64,000 nt of DNA from Eukaryota sp. TZLM1-RC (Eukaryota; Metamonada: BaSk clade): positions 2,356,001 to 2,420,000 of the forward strand of contig JAUPSS010000003.1 in the NCBI GenBank assembly GCA_040285825.1. Reading direction: 5' to 3'. This document shows, one piece after another, positions 1 to 12,189 of the stretch. Position 1 is the first letter of the stretch, and each line of letters begins with the position of its first letter. The notes below the pieces were generated by a model that was given only the letters and a program-made list of their open reading frames with translations, had not been told where the DNA came from and did not search any database. The translations under genes and the position numbers were made by a program.

Positions 1-464
1 AGCCCAACGGGGCAGTTGGTCGGAACGATAACCAGCAACACGAGTAGCAGTATGATAGGAGTTTGAAAGAGTAGTGTTTATACCTAAAGCAGCCAAAAGA
101 AATAAGCATTGATCAGCCTACAAGTGGTAGAGATGTCGAGAAGCGTGACGTAAGGAGCTGAAAAGATTCCAATCAGAGCCAAAGTCGACTCCTTTCCATG
201 AAATCAAAGGGCCAACTTCATCAAGATATCTTGCAATAGTTTCAGTGGGCGTGAGAAACATGCTACCAGCTTTAAATTAAGTGGTTTTCTTACAATTCTT
301 ACAGATCCTTTCGGTTCCTCCACTTTTCAGTACAACATTATCCCCAGCAGGTGATTGTTGTTACGTAACCCTTTTTGCCATTTCTCTTTACTATATATTG
401 GAAGTAAAATTTTGTCAATTTTTTTCACCAATATCTCTATTCTTTAGTATAAACTTGTGTATTC

Positions 465-580
465 CTTAGTACTCTTCTTCATTAGAATACAAGCAGCTCG
501 AATTTGAGAACAAGGATATCCACAGTGTTTTGTTTCACTACATGAACAAGTCCCTTCATTCAAAACCAGAAGACCTTTTG
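465..580 (-). pseudogene. SWIM zinc-finger fragment, MULE-type transposase remnant
   Basis: Read on the minus strand, this stretch encodes a Cys-x-Cys segment followed by ETKHCGYPC, closely matching the SWIM finger (ETKHCGYAC) of the intact MULE transposase at 18.7-20.6 kb. The last metal ligand, His in the intact copy, reads as Gln here, so the finger is probably dead. The frame is not supported far on either side. Positions 1-460 show no confident gene; a short open minus-strand stretch at about 150-265 is not recognisable. I infer an eroded MULE piece next to the gag remnant that follows. Confidence 0.6.
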
Positions 581-616
581 GGGTGGGTTGTTGCAAAGAC
601 GGAGATGATTTACTTC

Positions 617-1300
617 GTGCTTAACTTTTGAGGGGCAATCACGAGCTAGATGAACTTTCTGATGACATTTGAAACATGTCCCGTCAGCCAGATTGACAGA
701 CTTATGGGATGAACGAGACTTCATACCAGCTTGACGCACAGGGTCAGTATTTTCAGAAACAGTCTTGGAAGACCTGTTTCAAGAAGCTACTCGCGTGCAA
801 TCAAGTAGTTCATCCTCCGCGGTATTTACTTAATGTAGGAAAATCGGGGAATACCTCGTCCGAATTCGAAAAATCAGAGATTTCTGCAGTCCTAATGGAA
901 GAATACCCTTTGGCGAATCTGATCATGAAGGTTGAGTCAGGCAATTTCTGTCCGGAAGCCCTGCATTTCGCCTGAAGAAAACGTCTCAGGTAGCAGGACA
1001 TACGTTCACGGACATCAACCTTCAACTCAGACATCACCAAGTTGAATTCCTCGTACGAGGAAACGAGGTGGAGGATCTAAGATGATCCAGAAACACCTCA
1101 TCGGATGAATCAACCCCAGGTCTTGTGAGAACCAATGATTCTAACGAGAAGGGGTCAAGGAGGAGCCTTGCTGGAACAAGGTCCTTCTTCGGTGTAACAG
1201 AAGAGTACACCTTCCACTGTTGTAGGAACAACAGAACATCATCCACTCCCATAGAAACAAGAGAATATGTGTAGAAATCACCTGTAATGAGGCCCATCAA
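617..1300 (-). pseudogene. Retrotransposon gag fragment with CCHC knuckle
   Basis: On the minus strand this region reads as a basic gag-like protein in at least two frames. One part (about 1080-810) carries a segment with ERMSCYLRRFLQAKC, reminiscent of the retrotransposon gag domain of Ty3-like elements. Farther on, at 676-635, a perfect CX2CX4HX4C zinc knuckle appears (CFKC, then His, then Cys). A frameshift lies near 1060-1080. No protease or reverse transcriptase follows; a SWIM fragment lies immediately downstream instead, so this is an isolated remnant. The family is distinct from the two Gypsy elements later in the window, because its knuckle and flanking residues differ. Gag identity is inferred from the knuckle and general character rather than a strong domain match. 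Confidence 0.5.
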
Positions 1301-1440
1301 TTTTAGATGTCATCAGACAGAAGTTCTAAAGCTGTTTAGAGATAAAAGAAAGTTATAATTATGTACTGTGAATTTCAATCGAAATGCATATTTTAGGTGA
1401 AATTCACCCTCTTTCATAATTTCCTCACATTGCTTTTTTG

Positions 1441-1764
1441 ATGACATCTTTCTCAAGTGATGCATGTAAACAGCTTGATTTTAACACACATGTTGCTACA
1501 CAACCGTTGAAGTCTCCAAACACTCCAAATCCCCTTTCTCTTGAACAATTCAATAACAGTCTCAGTATTCCAGTCAGTGTCAACTACTACCTTTCAAGTA
1601 GGGGAAATGCTCTATCAATTAAGAAAGTTACATTGTTTTATGACAAGATAGAAACTTGGGATACCACAACTGTAGAACAGTTCTTCTTAAAACATTTCAA
1701 ATCAGTTCTTGTAACGGAAGGTAAAATGCTGAATAGTAGTAGACTTTCCCTTCTTTTAACATAA
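1441..1764 (+). CDS. Small hypothetical ORF
   Basis: This is an uninterrupted frame of 107 codons from ATG to TAA with Ser/Asn-rich composition. I recognise no domain, signal peptide or membrane segment. It lies between a gag remnant and a hAT remnant, so it may be transposon-derived or a chance frame. A TAATAAAGG stretch, compatible with a polyadenylation signal, follows the stop by about a dozen bases, which is the only mild support for a transcribed gene. Confidence 0.2.
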   Translation: MTSFSSDACKQLDFNTHVATQPLKSPNTPNPLSLEQFNNSLSIPVSVNYYLSSRGNALSIKKVTLFYDKIETWDTTTVEQFFLKHFKSVLVTEGKMLNSSRLSLLLT

Positions 1765-1950
1765 ACTTTGTTGACTTAATAAAGGTTTATTCCAATTGTC
1801 TACTGAGATTTGGATTGACTAGATATGATGACTGGTAGAAATTTCTATATCCAGCATGATCAAATATGGCTCTACAATCGACTCTCATATGATTGTTCAA
1901 TACGAAGTGTAATATTTCAATTTGATTCAAATGTGATAAGTAGGATTTCG

Positions 1951-2034
1951 ATTTGAGTCGAGTCAAGTTAACTCGAGTCAAACTTATCTGACTCGACTCG
2001 ACTCATTCTTACATTCATTGACTCGACTCGACTT
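1951..2034. repeat. GACTCGACTCG-type direct/inverted repeat block
   Basis: Several copies of the pentamer GACTC/ACTCG occur in both orientations, including TGACTCGACTCGACT twice (about 1989-2004 and 2019-2034) and inverted GAGTCGAGTC just before. The block sits about 110 bp beyond the 3' end of the hAT transposase remnant. Short subterminal repeats of this kind are typical of hAT element ends, so I infer a subterminal region, though no clean terminal inverted repeat was identified. Confidence 0.45.
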
Positions 2035-2144
2035 TACATTTTTGATTACTGTTCTGTTCAAATATCATGTCATATCAAATAAAAATCATACTTTATTTCA
2101 AATCGTTCAAACGTAAAAACTAAAATCTACTCACCTCACTATAA

Positions 2145-3850
2145 CTAACTATCAACCATTATGTGTTGTTTTTTATACCATGACCTTAAACATAACAAGC
2201 ATCTTGCAGTATCTTCGTTCAAACGAGCTCTCTTTTTGCTGATTATTTGACTAGCGGCTGAAAATAGGCGTTCACTTGATGCGGAACTGGGTTGTACAAC
2301 AAGATAATCTTTTGCAATCTTAGCCAAGCTTGGATACTTTTTCTCATTCTCCATCCACCACAGATAGGGATCGGTTTCATAATCTACAATACCTTCCTTG
2401 AGATAACACTTCAGTTCATTTTCGACATGGAGATTGGTTACATTGGATTTCTTGGCAGCGACTTTATTGAACAATTCCTTTTTCCTTACTGTTTGTTTCG
2501 TTCCAGCTTCTACATTGGTTGGTTGACTAGTTGAACTCACTGATTGAATCATTCTATTCAGATGACTAAAGTCAGCATCGACTTCTTGTAGTTCCACTGG
2601 TAGGAGACTTGGATTGTTTTTAATCCTAGGGTCCAGAATAGTTCCAATCAAAGTCATTTCGTCGTACAATAAACTTCTATACGGTACACGGTTTCTACTC
2701 CCACTTTCCCACTTTTTGAGAATATTTGTAGATGCTTATTTGACATAGTCAGGTATGTTCATTGCGGTAATCAAATCTCTGGCTTTCTGGATTATCAAAT
2801 TCATTGATACAGAAGCCACACCAATTGTACACGACTCACTTTCAACATCATCAGTGGCGTCCTTAAAGAGCTCCAGAATTTCAACAATTATCTTCAAGTG
2901 TAGCTTTTCTATGTCAGTCAATAAGTATTTAGCAAGGGATTGATCACCTTGAAGAAGCTGTTGGACACAATTTGCAACTTCACGATAAGCTGCCAGCATT
3001 TGATAAAAAGAATTCCATCTTGTTTCAACATACATTGGAATCGTACTGAGGTTGTAACCAGCATTTTTAAATAAACATTTTAAATTCTGGTACAGTTTGT
3101 GTGATCCATGAAGCTCGAATACAAACTCTTTTATTTTTCTTGTGAAATCAGCTGTCAAATTGACATAATCTTGTACAAAATATTGAAAACATGAGCAGAA
3201 CATCTGCGACCATTGGAAATCCAATTTGCAGCATTTGAAATTGCCAATTCGTTGTCCGTAGTGACAGAAATAATTCTCTCTTCAAGATGAAAATCTTTTA
3301 CGATAGCAGAAAGTCCAGAAATCAAATGAGATTCATCATGAGGGTACGGCATTTTTCTCATGTCAAGAGCAACATGGCACGGCTTGAAATCATTGTCTAA
3401 CCAATAGGCTGTTACTCCCAAAAAAGAACTTTTGGCTACTGAAGACCAAAGATCCGCTGCTAAAGCGATTTTCGATTTTGACGCTTGGAGAGTGTCTTTG
3501 AGTCTAGACTGTTCTTCCTCAAACAGCTGTTCACAGACTTTTCTGAGTATCCTTTTTCGTCAGCTCAAATTCCGGATTTAGGGCAGCAATAAACAATTGA
3601 AAACTCTCATGTTCGACAATATTAAAAGGCAGATCACAATCCACCAATACTTTGAATAAACCTTGGAGCATTTATAGTTTCTGCTTCTTTTGCTGTTGAG
3701 GAGTCCTGAACAGAGTATTTGATTGAATGGGATTGTTTTCTTTCCAGGTAGGATGTTGAGAATCGAGGTGCCTTTTGATTGTGGTGGTCGAAAGAGACTG
3801 CGAATTCCAGGGTGTCAATATGTGATAATGGACACCATCCTTTCTTAGTG
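2145..3850 (-). pseudogene. hAT-family transposase, frameshifted
   Basis: Minus-strand frames assemble into a hAT transposase order. First comes a region with an N-terminal BED-like HLDSQHPTW segment (about 3800-3700). Then comes the RNase-H-like core containing KIALAADLWSS (about 3465) and TTDNELAISNAANW (about 3260-3210). Last is the C-terminal dimerisation domain (2400-2160), with PSLAKIAKDYLVVQPSSASS followed by ERLFSAA, a hallmark of hAT proteins. The frame is broken by a stop near 3675 and by frame changes near 3530, 3200 and 2700, so the gene is dead. Repeats at about 1951-2034 may mark its 3' flank. No target-site duplication was established. Confidence 0.85.
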
Positions 3851-4560
3851 ACTCAGTAATGTGAAGATGTTGGTGGAGCCATCAAGAATTATTTCACTGC
3901 GAGGTCCACCATTTGTATAACAGAAACCGTTCTTTATTAAGGATTTTAAGAAATATATGAACGAAAGACGATTGAAATCTCCTTCTTGTATGTGACAATG
4001 AACAATGCCATTCAACTCTATGGACACGACACAAGAGATCTGTTTGAATGTCATTGGTCTACTGAAGCAATATCCAACATTTTCCTTAGGAGATCTACCC
4101 ATTGTTCGAACAAAGTCATCTTTTTGAAAAGAGATTTTATCGATAAACATCAATCGATTCTGGAGTATCGGTCCAACCAGTCTGTTAAATCGGACCACAA
4201 AATTGACAATTGGCTCACGTTTTGCTCTTCTGACAACTTTTTGGAATTTTTTGTATGAAAAGCCTTGATTCACAAGGGCTTTATGAATAGTGGATATCGA
4301 GACTTTTATGTTTCGAGTCTGCTCAAGAATGTCAGCAATTTCTTTCAAGTATAATAAGGGCTGTTCATTCACAAGATCTGTGAGGAGTCTGATGTCTTCA
4401 GCAGTGAAACATCGGGAAGGAGATGTTTGTGTTTCAGGCTTTGGAGTAAAAGCCTTTACCAGCCATCTAGATATTGTTTACTGCGAAACAAGGAAGAATT
4501 CAGCTACTTCAGCTTGACATTTCTCCAGCCATAAGCGTTTCATTCATTCAAGGCCTCTCC
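3845..4560 (-). pseudogene. Tc1/mariner-like (DDE) transposase, broken copy 1
   Basis: On the minus strand a helix-turn-helix N-terminus (about 4555-4260, with ISTIHKALVNQGFSYKKF near its end) is followed by a DDE_3-type catalytic core. That core contains FIDKISF (first catalytic Asp) and, near the 3' end, IILDGSTNI (second Asp). An in-frame TAA at 4478-4480 interrupts the N-terminal part, and the protein ends before the third acidic residue. The layout matches IS630/Tc1/mariner relatives. A second, more damaged relative lies at 5.4-6.2 kb in the same orientation with the motif FIDEVSF, so the two probably belong to the same or related families. Confidence 0.75.
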
Positions 4561-4788
4561 AAAATAATTAGCTGGTAGTTGTGGTCGTGTTTTTATATTG
4601 CAATGTACCTGATGATCGGTGAAAACAGTGATGACCCATACATTGTTCTAGTCCAGTCGAGAAGCCCATAAGTGGAAAGGACAAGCAGAATCGGAGAAAT
4701 CAACAGCATATCTGTTAGTGTTGTTTCACTTGAAAGGTACGAACTGCTTGTTGATTTGCAGGGCGTATTTTCAAACTCTATATATCAG

Positions 4789-5204
4789 CTAGTTCTTGTT
4801 GGGAAAGGAATCACCCACTTCCAATAAGGTGGTTGTGGCGTAGGTTGATTGTGTTGGATCTTCCATGAAATACAGTTGGTTTTTAGATAACGTTTGTAAG
4901 ATATGGAAACGGGAATTGCTTGTTTGCGAAAAGGTGAAGTGGGGTTGTTTGATGCAATATCCGTAATTTCTAATTTGTTTGGGTTGAGTGGTACAGCGGG
5001 TTTTCAAATCTTCTTCAATTCATCGTAAAAGTAGAGGGTTTTAGCAGGTGCGTCGATAACTTTTGGGTGTGGTGGCCCAAAGGCATCATGCATGTCTTTT
5101 AGAAGTTCCGTTAGTTGAGAGAGTTGAAAGTCTTTCAGTTCAATTCTTGCTTCAGAGACGTTTAAGTCTTTTTCTTTAGTTAGTTTCTTTGTAGGTTGTA
5201 ACAT
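4789..5204 (-). other. Two overlapping small frames between transposase remnants
   Basis: A minus-strand ATG frame of 66 codons (5204-5004), rich in Lys and Glu, abuts a second open frame (5007-4789, no ATG start) in another phase. Neither matches a family I recognise. Their position between two copies of a related transposase suggests the inner part of a decayed element, but a small host gene cannot be excluded. Confidence 0.2.
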
Positions 5205-5454
5205 CAGCTGATCAAATTCAGCTTATAAATACTTAAAAATCCTTATTCTGTCTTTTCTCCGTTTAATTTGATAAAAATTCCGTTTTCAGATAGTAGTTCA
5301 ACCTCACATCCTTTTCCTAATGCCATTACTTCAATGGCATTCATTGATAAGACCTCAACAATTTTTGAATACGCAGGTACTCCTTCATTCACAGCTACTG
5401 GAAACACTATGTCTGTAATGGTAAATTGTGAGTTTTTCCCTTATTACGTGCGCC

Positions 5455-6239
5455 TTAAATGGATAAATCCTTCAAAAAGTCTATGAAGAGAGATCTTGAA
5501 TATTGACTTTTTCTGTTTTGACAATGAAGGTAACCATCAACTGTGTTGGCTACAACAAAACCAACAAGCTCATCTTTACATCGGGGCTGTATCGAGACCT
5601 CTTCACCACTTGGGGATCGACCGTACTTCCTTGGAAAATCTTCAACGCGAAAACTCACTTCATCAATAAATACTAATTGTTCTTGTACCACAACTCCATT
5701 GAATTTAATAATATTGTTGCAAAAGGTAACTATTAAATCGAGACCTGCTCGCTGTGTCATTCTCCTTGTTTTTTTCTGGTACACTTGCACCGATCAACAA
5801 GACAACGATGAACCGTTGAGATCGAAACTTTTTTGTCCAGTTCTCTTTCAATTATTTTTTTTATTTCTCGTAAAAACAACAAAGGCTTTTTTCAATAACA
5901 GTGTGATGACAAGAATGTCATTATCAGTCAAAATAGTTCGTGGGTTTGTGTTGGAAATGGATGGGTGTACATTTGTTCTTTTATTGCCCTTCTTTTCCAA
6001 AAGGTCAGTCAACCATTTGAAAATAGTACTCTGATTGATTCAAGAAAATGACTAATCTCAGCTTGATATTTCTTCAAGTACAGAAATGTGCCAAGAGCTC
6101 TAACATGAGTATCCTCAAAAGCATGAAGTCGTAGAGCTTTCAGATGAGATTGTTCATCAGAACCGAAATCGTTGAAATGATCTTTTAAGTAGTTAATATC
6201 ATCATGTTCCATCAAGAAGTCGAAATTGTGAGGCATCAA
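5455..6239 (-). pseudogene. Tc1/mariner-like transposase, broken copy 2
   Basis: The clearest part (5790-5455) encodes RRMTQRAGLDLIV, then FIDEVSFRVEDF and KYGRSPSGEEV, which is the start of a DDE_3 catalytic core with the first Asp-Glu pair. Farther 5' (6239-6009) an open segment ends with AEISHFLESI, compatible with the N-terminal helix-turn-helix. Stops and frame changes at about 5800-6000 separate the two parts, and the C-terminal catalytic residues are missing. It is related to the copy at 3.8-4.6 kb but is not a recent duplicate, since only core motifs are shared. Confidence 0.65.
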
Positions 6240-8999
6240 TATGGTTGTAAAGTCGTAGGAAAGGGGAAAATTTTAAACGGAGGGACTGTTGGCGGTTAAC
6301 AGAATTTCAGAAAGGAATTATGCACTACACAAGATTACCCCAGAATAACATTTTGGAAAACTCATCTATTATGACTATGACTAAGACGTAGTTAAATCCC
6401 TGTCTTTTAAAAAAGTGAGTAAAAAGTATGATAGAAACTCATTCTTAAACGAGTATCACATCACCAAATGAAATCCCCAGATATTTGCTAAACTTGTTTA
6501 TCATGAACTACAACATCAAGTTGTAAGAGCAACAAGCTACAAAAATTAAACACCCTTGCAATATTTGATCCTTATATTTGCTTGTTAATTTTCAGCTCGT
6601 AAAATCGATCTTTCGTCACAAGGTTTATGTTTGGTGCAATCAGCTCTTAAAAACTAAGAGAAAAAGAATCAGTTGCTACAGCCATAAAAAATTGTAAAAT
6701 AATCAGTCTCATCAATTAACTAACAGAATCAATTTTTCAACAGCAGCGGCTTTTGCACACACATCGTGTCACCTTTTGATCTCAATCATTATGAAACTTC
6801 AAAAACAATTTCCATTTGTTCTCACATTTGTTTATTTCACTTTTCATCTTCTAAAACAACTGTTTGAATAAGGAGCTTAGAATTAAATAACAACCAGTTG
6901 ACCGTTCAAAAAGCAAAGAATATAGTTGTTTGGCACGCATAGGCCAAAAGCTTTGAATCACCTTAAACCCAGTTGTTATGTACTGAATTCAATGGTTATG
7001 GAAAAGTAATTTTCACATGAAATTGTAGAAAATTCTTAAGCAATCTTGAACGAGTAATTCCCGATTCGTAAGATTCCACAAGCTAATGTAGAAGAGAATT
7101 TTCAGAATATTATTACTAGTGGGGATTACTTCACAGTTCAAAAGGTACAATTACAACACCTACAGAATGGTGGTTACTAAGTTGGAGCTAGTTTTTTACA
7201 TCTATAAAATGTGGTAACAGTTCAATTTCAAACATGTTGGTCTTTAGAGGAGAAAATTGACACTTTGTCAGATTTTTGCATTATTTTGAGGTTGCTCGGT
7301 TTCATTCTAGATGATTTATTAAACAACCTAAAACAAACACAAAAACAAATCACGTGAATTGGACAAGATGAGCTGTTGTACTTGAAGTACTGTGTTATGT
7401 TCTCTAAAACTTTTGTTTTGTTTCTTTAAATTTTTGATACAAATCTCCTATTTTCTGTAAATTTGTCGCACTGTCACCATTTCTTTGTCTGGTTGGTGTC
7501 AGTGTGGTAATAAAGACAAGTAGGAATCATAGTTAATATTGAAGTCTACTTGGTTGCATTTGTTCTACGCGTGGGTAGTTTCAGTGAAGCAAAAAACGTT
7601 GCCAATTTTGGATTTCACAAAACAGCAAAAGCTTCATTCATTTTTTAAGGCTCCATCATTTTTGTGACACTATTTCATATAAACTGCAGACGACGAGCCA
7701 CGCGTCCAACCATAGGGATTTTGCTGCTTTTACACAATTGTTGGTTTGCTACGCCAATGTAGAGTACATCGTTCAGCATAAAGAACGGTTTAGTGAACAA
7801 ATTGACTGCTGCCACTGTCACTCATCTTATCAAGAAGACAAGAAAGTACAGAGTAGAGAAGTAGGACAAAACAAAGCTTGTTGTCCAGAGAAGCAACGAT
7901 ATGCAGTATTGAGCACTATCAATGTATTATGTTTTAGTTTTAGTTCTAGTATGTTATGGTTGGAATGGTAAAGACTGAATTGATGAAAGTAATTGATCAT
8001 ATTTGCCCAGGCGGTTTATTTGGGCGAAAAAAAAGTTGGCGGAAAAGGAATTTATTACATTCAAAAAGATAGTGTTTGACCCATCCCCATACAGTTTTTC
8101 TAGTAAAGAGTGCGAAATAAAGTACACTTTCTTTTCAATAAGCATAATACTTTAATTATAAAAACAATACATATGACATTGAGGCCTAGGTGAAAAGATA
8201 AGAGGGAAGTAGAACTTTCGTAACCTAAAGTATCGAGTGCTATACACCTTTCAATTGGAATTTCCTTCAATAAAATTGTTTCAAAAATGTACTTGCAATA
8301 ATTCATAAAAGAATTTCAATACAAACAAATGATCAACCGATGATGAAACAATAAAATAAAAAACAAGGAATGTTAATCAATATGCTAAATACTGATATAG
8401 ATTTGAAATTACATGAAAGCAGTAATTACTAGCACTACCTTGTCAGCTGTTTTTCTAAAGTCTTTGCGAGTTATTTGTATAATTTGTTGACTAGTGGTGT
8501 CATGTTCAAGTTCTCAAGGCGGTCTTTCCTTTGAATTTGAAATTTAGAACCTTTGAAATCGAGTCAACAATTTCGAAAGTTGGCCTTTGACATCATCAAT
8601 ATTTCCAAAGAAGACAAAAAACAAAAAACAAACTGATCGTAATTGGTAAAAGGGACGTTGACTTCATAAATAAAAAAGTCTATAATTATAGTTTTTTATA
8701 TTCCTTGATGATAAACTTCCCCTACCTGCTTGTCACTATGTTCAATTGTTTGTTCAATTATGCCTAACTTCGTAGTATGTTTTCACTTCATTAAAAGGCT
8801 ATTGATTGTTAAAACACTCAATAGTCCAAAGGAATTATCAAAAAGAGTCTCTATTTACAGATCAAAATACAATACCTCACAAGTTACGGCGAATCATACA
8901 ATAGACATATTGTTTAGTTAAATACGATCTGATCTGATAGGACTAATTTTGATGAACCAAAAAAGGTATTTGAATACGCATGAGAATTTCATAAAAATG
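6240..8999. other. Gene-poor AT-rich stretch
   Basis: No convincing coding frame, tRNA or transposon domain is visible. Short open frames here are isolated, mostly lack ATG starts and resemble no family I know. The region is AT-rich with scattered A and T runs. Anciently decayed transposon sequence is possible. Confidence 0.5.
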
Positions 9000-9072
9000 C
9001 TCCCTGACTGGGACTCGAACCCAGAGTCGTTCGATTAAAAGTCGAACGCGCTACCAATTACGCCATCAGGGA
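9000..9072 (-). tRNA. tRNA-Lys(UUU)
   Basis: The minus strand folds as a complete 73-nt tRNA. The 7-bp acceptor stem is TCCCTGA with TCAGGGA, the D-loop is AATTGGTA, the anticodon stem is TTCGA with TCGAA around loop CTTTTAA, and the T-stem is CTGGG/CCCAG around TTCGAGT. The loop gives anticodon TTT, lysine. The discriminator base is G. There is no intron. A run of five Ts follows within 12 nt, as expected for RNA polymerase III termination. Confidence 0.97.
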
Positions 9073-10550
9073 CATGTTGCAGATAGCTTGATTTCCAAAA
9101 TTGAGAGTTGGCAGATCCTAGTTCTGAATTTCCGACCATAGGATCAGCAAACTCTAGCTTTGCAGCCATAACACCGTATTCAAAAACGTAGCCTCATCAT
9201 TTATTTTATTATACTAATATCCACAATTGCAAAATCAACTTCTATGAGTGGAAGTTGCTGTGCACAACCACGCAGACAAAGGTCTCCAACAACTGTCACG
9301 GTAGTTGCGCTCAAAAACGAGACCCCATAGATGGTGGCTATTTTTTTGTAAAGATCGCAGGTTGAATCCCTCCGCAGGTGTTGTAGTCAAAGTGGAAGAC
9401 ATGGAATTTAGGAAAAAAAGAGTCTCCATTACGAGTGTCAAGTACAACATGCTATAACGTTAAAAATTTTATTTCGAAAATGCCCTAATTTATGGAAAAA
9501 AAAGTTGTTTGTCATGACACTTAATGACGTTATGCCCAGTTTTGAACTGAAACCTAAGGAAATTCTTGGAAAAGAAATCCGTTATTGCCCTTTGAAAAAA
9601 TTTCAAACATCATACGCATGAAGACAAACTTGGTCTCTTTCAAGTGAAGGATCAATACGAAAATTGGAGTAACCTCACAGGGACTGTAAATGGTGGCTTT
9701 TTATCTGTAAATCATACAGAAAAACTTGAATTAAAAACAAAAACAAACATAGAAACCATGAAGACGACATTGAAGAAGCTTAAGCTGATAGAAAAAATTT
9801 GTATCCACTGCATCTTGTATGAATGGGAGACTCTAAGGAGAAATTAATAATTTTGAATAACATATGTTTGATACCTGTTTATCGCGAAAATTTTGGAAGC
9901 TCAATCCAAAATCGAATTGTCTTACAAATAATGATGACTGTTAAATCAAAGCGACCAAAACATGTGCTCAAAGTTGAAAATGCAAATACGTTTTCTGATT
10001 TTTAGTACTCAGCCTTCTCATCGGGCTCAGCTTTCTCATCTGCTCAGTCTTCTCATCGGAAACAATTTTAATGGAGAAAAGTTGCCCATTTCTGTTAACC
10101 TGTGGATTTACTACATGATCATCGTTTGTTTGTGTTATTTGGCATCAAAATCAAGAAAATGTACATTATTCAATTGTCTTCATTGCACAAAGAATATTTC
10201 AGAATATTTCAGTAGCATTGACTACATCACAAGTGCAGACATCATCGTTTCAGAGTTTTTGATCTCAATCATAATTGTTGACCACACACCATCTTCGTGT
10301 GATCACATCTGATCACTTAATTTGCTTAATTCACTGATATTTTTTCATATCAGAAGTGTACTTTGGTTTCTTGAGCTAATTGAAAATGCCAGCAGTTTTG
10401 TATTTTGATTGTCAGTACAATCATTGACAAATATATACTAGTAAAATGGTGTACAAAGTTGAGAAAATTCACACTACAAATGTGATCACATTTGGACATG
10501 TGTTGAGATCAAGAAGTAAGTTTGAATTTTGAGAAACCACTAAAGATTCC
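9073..10550. other. Intergenic stretch upstream of BTB gene
   Basis: I see no supported gene. Around 10011-10054 an imperfect short tandem repeat of the type CTCAGCYTTCTCATC occurs about three times. A small frame at 9644-9847 has no ATG start and no recognisable domain. Two TGTGATCACA-like palindromic stretches (about 10300 and 10480-10490) flank the approach to the BTB gene, with no known meaning. Confidence 0.4.
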
Positions 10551-10561
10551 ACTATTTGACA

Positions 10562-11890
10562 ATGGTCTCTCCTCTCGTCACAGGGACGGATTCAGGCTAT
10601 GTCAACTCTACGATCTCTGCCATGGATACCTCCTTCACGTCTTCCCTTCTCGAGTCTCTTTTCTCAGGCTCACTATCTGATGTAACTATTACTGTACAAG
10701 ATGAGGTATTTGAAGCACATAGAGTCATCCTTTCTGGTGCTTCTCCTGTGTTTAAAGCCATGCTGCATGGAGAATTCAAGGAAGCAGTCACTGGTGAGAT
10801 CTCAATTGACGAAAATCCAAAAGTAATCAGAACTTTTCTTGAATTCATCTACACAGGCAAGGTCAATTGCGAAGTTACTCATCTAGATAAACTTTTTGAA
10901 GTTTCTAGAAAATACCAAGTGGATGCTTTGTATGATGTTTGTATACGTATGTTTAAAAATAATTTGAGTCCCGTTCAGTTGATGAATACTTGTAATTCTC
11001 TTTGCTATATATGTAATAATGTGGAAGATGACCAAAATTTTGCACCAATACTATCTCAACTAGCTGACAATATGAAAATCCTACTCAGAGAACGCTCTTT
11101 TTATTCCTTAAAGTACGAGTTTTTACTTCAACTTCTCCATCATTATATCATTGTTGACTCGGAAATTAATTTGTTTGAAGCATTGGTTCAGTGGACAAAA
11201 AATCTTGAAGGTGGACTAGACAAAAACACGAAAGTTTTCCAATCTTTAATGTATAGAGTGGACTTTGTAGAGATTTCTAGTGCTGATTTGGCTAGTAGAG
11301 TTAATCCTTTTAGGAAATACTTGCCAACCGATTATTTGATGGATTGCTTGTTGCAAAAGGGCCACCCTGAACATCCATGTAATAGACCTGTCAGACAACC
11401 CCCTATAACATTTAGTAACAATGACAAGGATGATCAGATCATAGTCGAATCACCTACACTACTTACTGTTTCAGCAAATTCTCGTAGCAACACCAATCAA
11501 AATGGTTATGGGGGCCCTCATTATTCCATGCCAAACACTTATAAGACTATTTTGGGATCTTTTCCATTGGTTAGAGGTAGAGTCTATAAATGGAGAGTTA
11601 GGTTCAGCGATCCTGCCTGGGTTCATTACATTGGAATAACTGAAAAGAAAAATGTTTTTTTCGGGTACAGATATTGCAATACAAAATATGCGATGGGATG
11701 TTCCCACAATCAACTTTCGAATTTTGTGGAAGTTGAAGTAGATCTGAGATCTGAACAAAACATGATAACTGTTCGAAATGCTTCTGATGGCAATACCATC
11801 TACTCTAATCAGTTCATTTCTTCTTCAAATGATTATTATCCATTGTTTGTTTTCTACTGCAAGAATCAGCTGAAAGTTGAGTTGAGTTGA
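10562..11890 (+). CDS. BTB/POZ domain protein with C-terminal SPRY-like region
   Basis: An uninterrupted protein of 442 residues from the ATG at 10562 to TGA. Residues about 25-125 form a BTB/POZ domain: LSDVTITVQDEVFEAHRVIL, then SPVFKAML and FLEFIYTGKV. A helical BACK-like region follows to about residue 270. The last 130 residues contain VYKWRVRF and HYIGITEK, and resemble the beta-rich SPRY-like tails seen on BTB proteins of many protists. BTB proteins usually dimerise and often act as cullin-3 ubiquitin ligase adaptors; that role is inferred from the family. A second BTB gene of similar layout, broken, lies at 37.0-39.9 kb. CTATTTGA lies directly before the start codon. An in-frame TTG six bases upstream is not needed. 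Confidence 0.88.
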   Translation: MVSPLVTGTDSGYVNSTISAMDTSFTSSLLESLFSGSLSDVTITVQDEVFEAHRVILSGASPVFKAMLHGEFKEAVTGEISIDENPKVIRTFLEFIYTGKVNCEVTHLDKLFEVSRKYQVDALYDVCIRMFKNNLSPVQLMNTCNSLCYICNNVEDDQNFAPILSQLADNMKILLRERSFYSLKYEFLLQLLHHYIIVDSEINLFEALVQWTKNLEGGLDKNTKVFQSLMYRVDFVEISSADLASRVNPFRKYLPTDYLMDCLLQKGHPEHPCNRPVRQPPITFSNNDKDDQIIVESPTLLTVSANSRSNTNQNGYGGPHYSMPNTYKTILGSFPLVRGRVYKWRVRFSDPAWVHYIGITEKKNVFFGYRYCNTKYAMGCSHNQLSNFVEVEVDLRSEQNMITVRNASDGNTIYSNQFISSSNDYYPLFVFYCKNQLKVELS

Positions 11891-12189
11891 AGATTTTTGT
11901 AAAACTAATTGTATTTAAGGAGCAGAAATGATTTACTCAATTTTTGCAATATTTGCCAAAAGTTTAGTTTACAAATGAAATTGAAAAATGAACAAATATA
12001 CAGACTATAAATTTTAATAAAAAAAGATAAGAAGTAAGACTAATAAAAAAAATAAAACTTTCATCAACTCGGCCTTGAGTCACAATTATTCATTTGATAA
12101 GGGAGATTTATGGTAAAGTATTTCTAAATCACACTTTGAACCTATATGCCATATTCTGACTGCCACCCATAAGCTGACGTATGTAGAGG

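Noticed and set aside
5268-5486. Plus-strand small frame between transposase remnants
   Set aside because: It lies opposite the transposase remnant, shows no domain, and its Ser/Thr/Phe-rich content looks like antisense sequence.
7738-8306. Small frames in the gene-poor region
   Set aside because: They are short, mostly lack an ATG start, overlap on both strands and have no recognisable domain.
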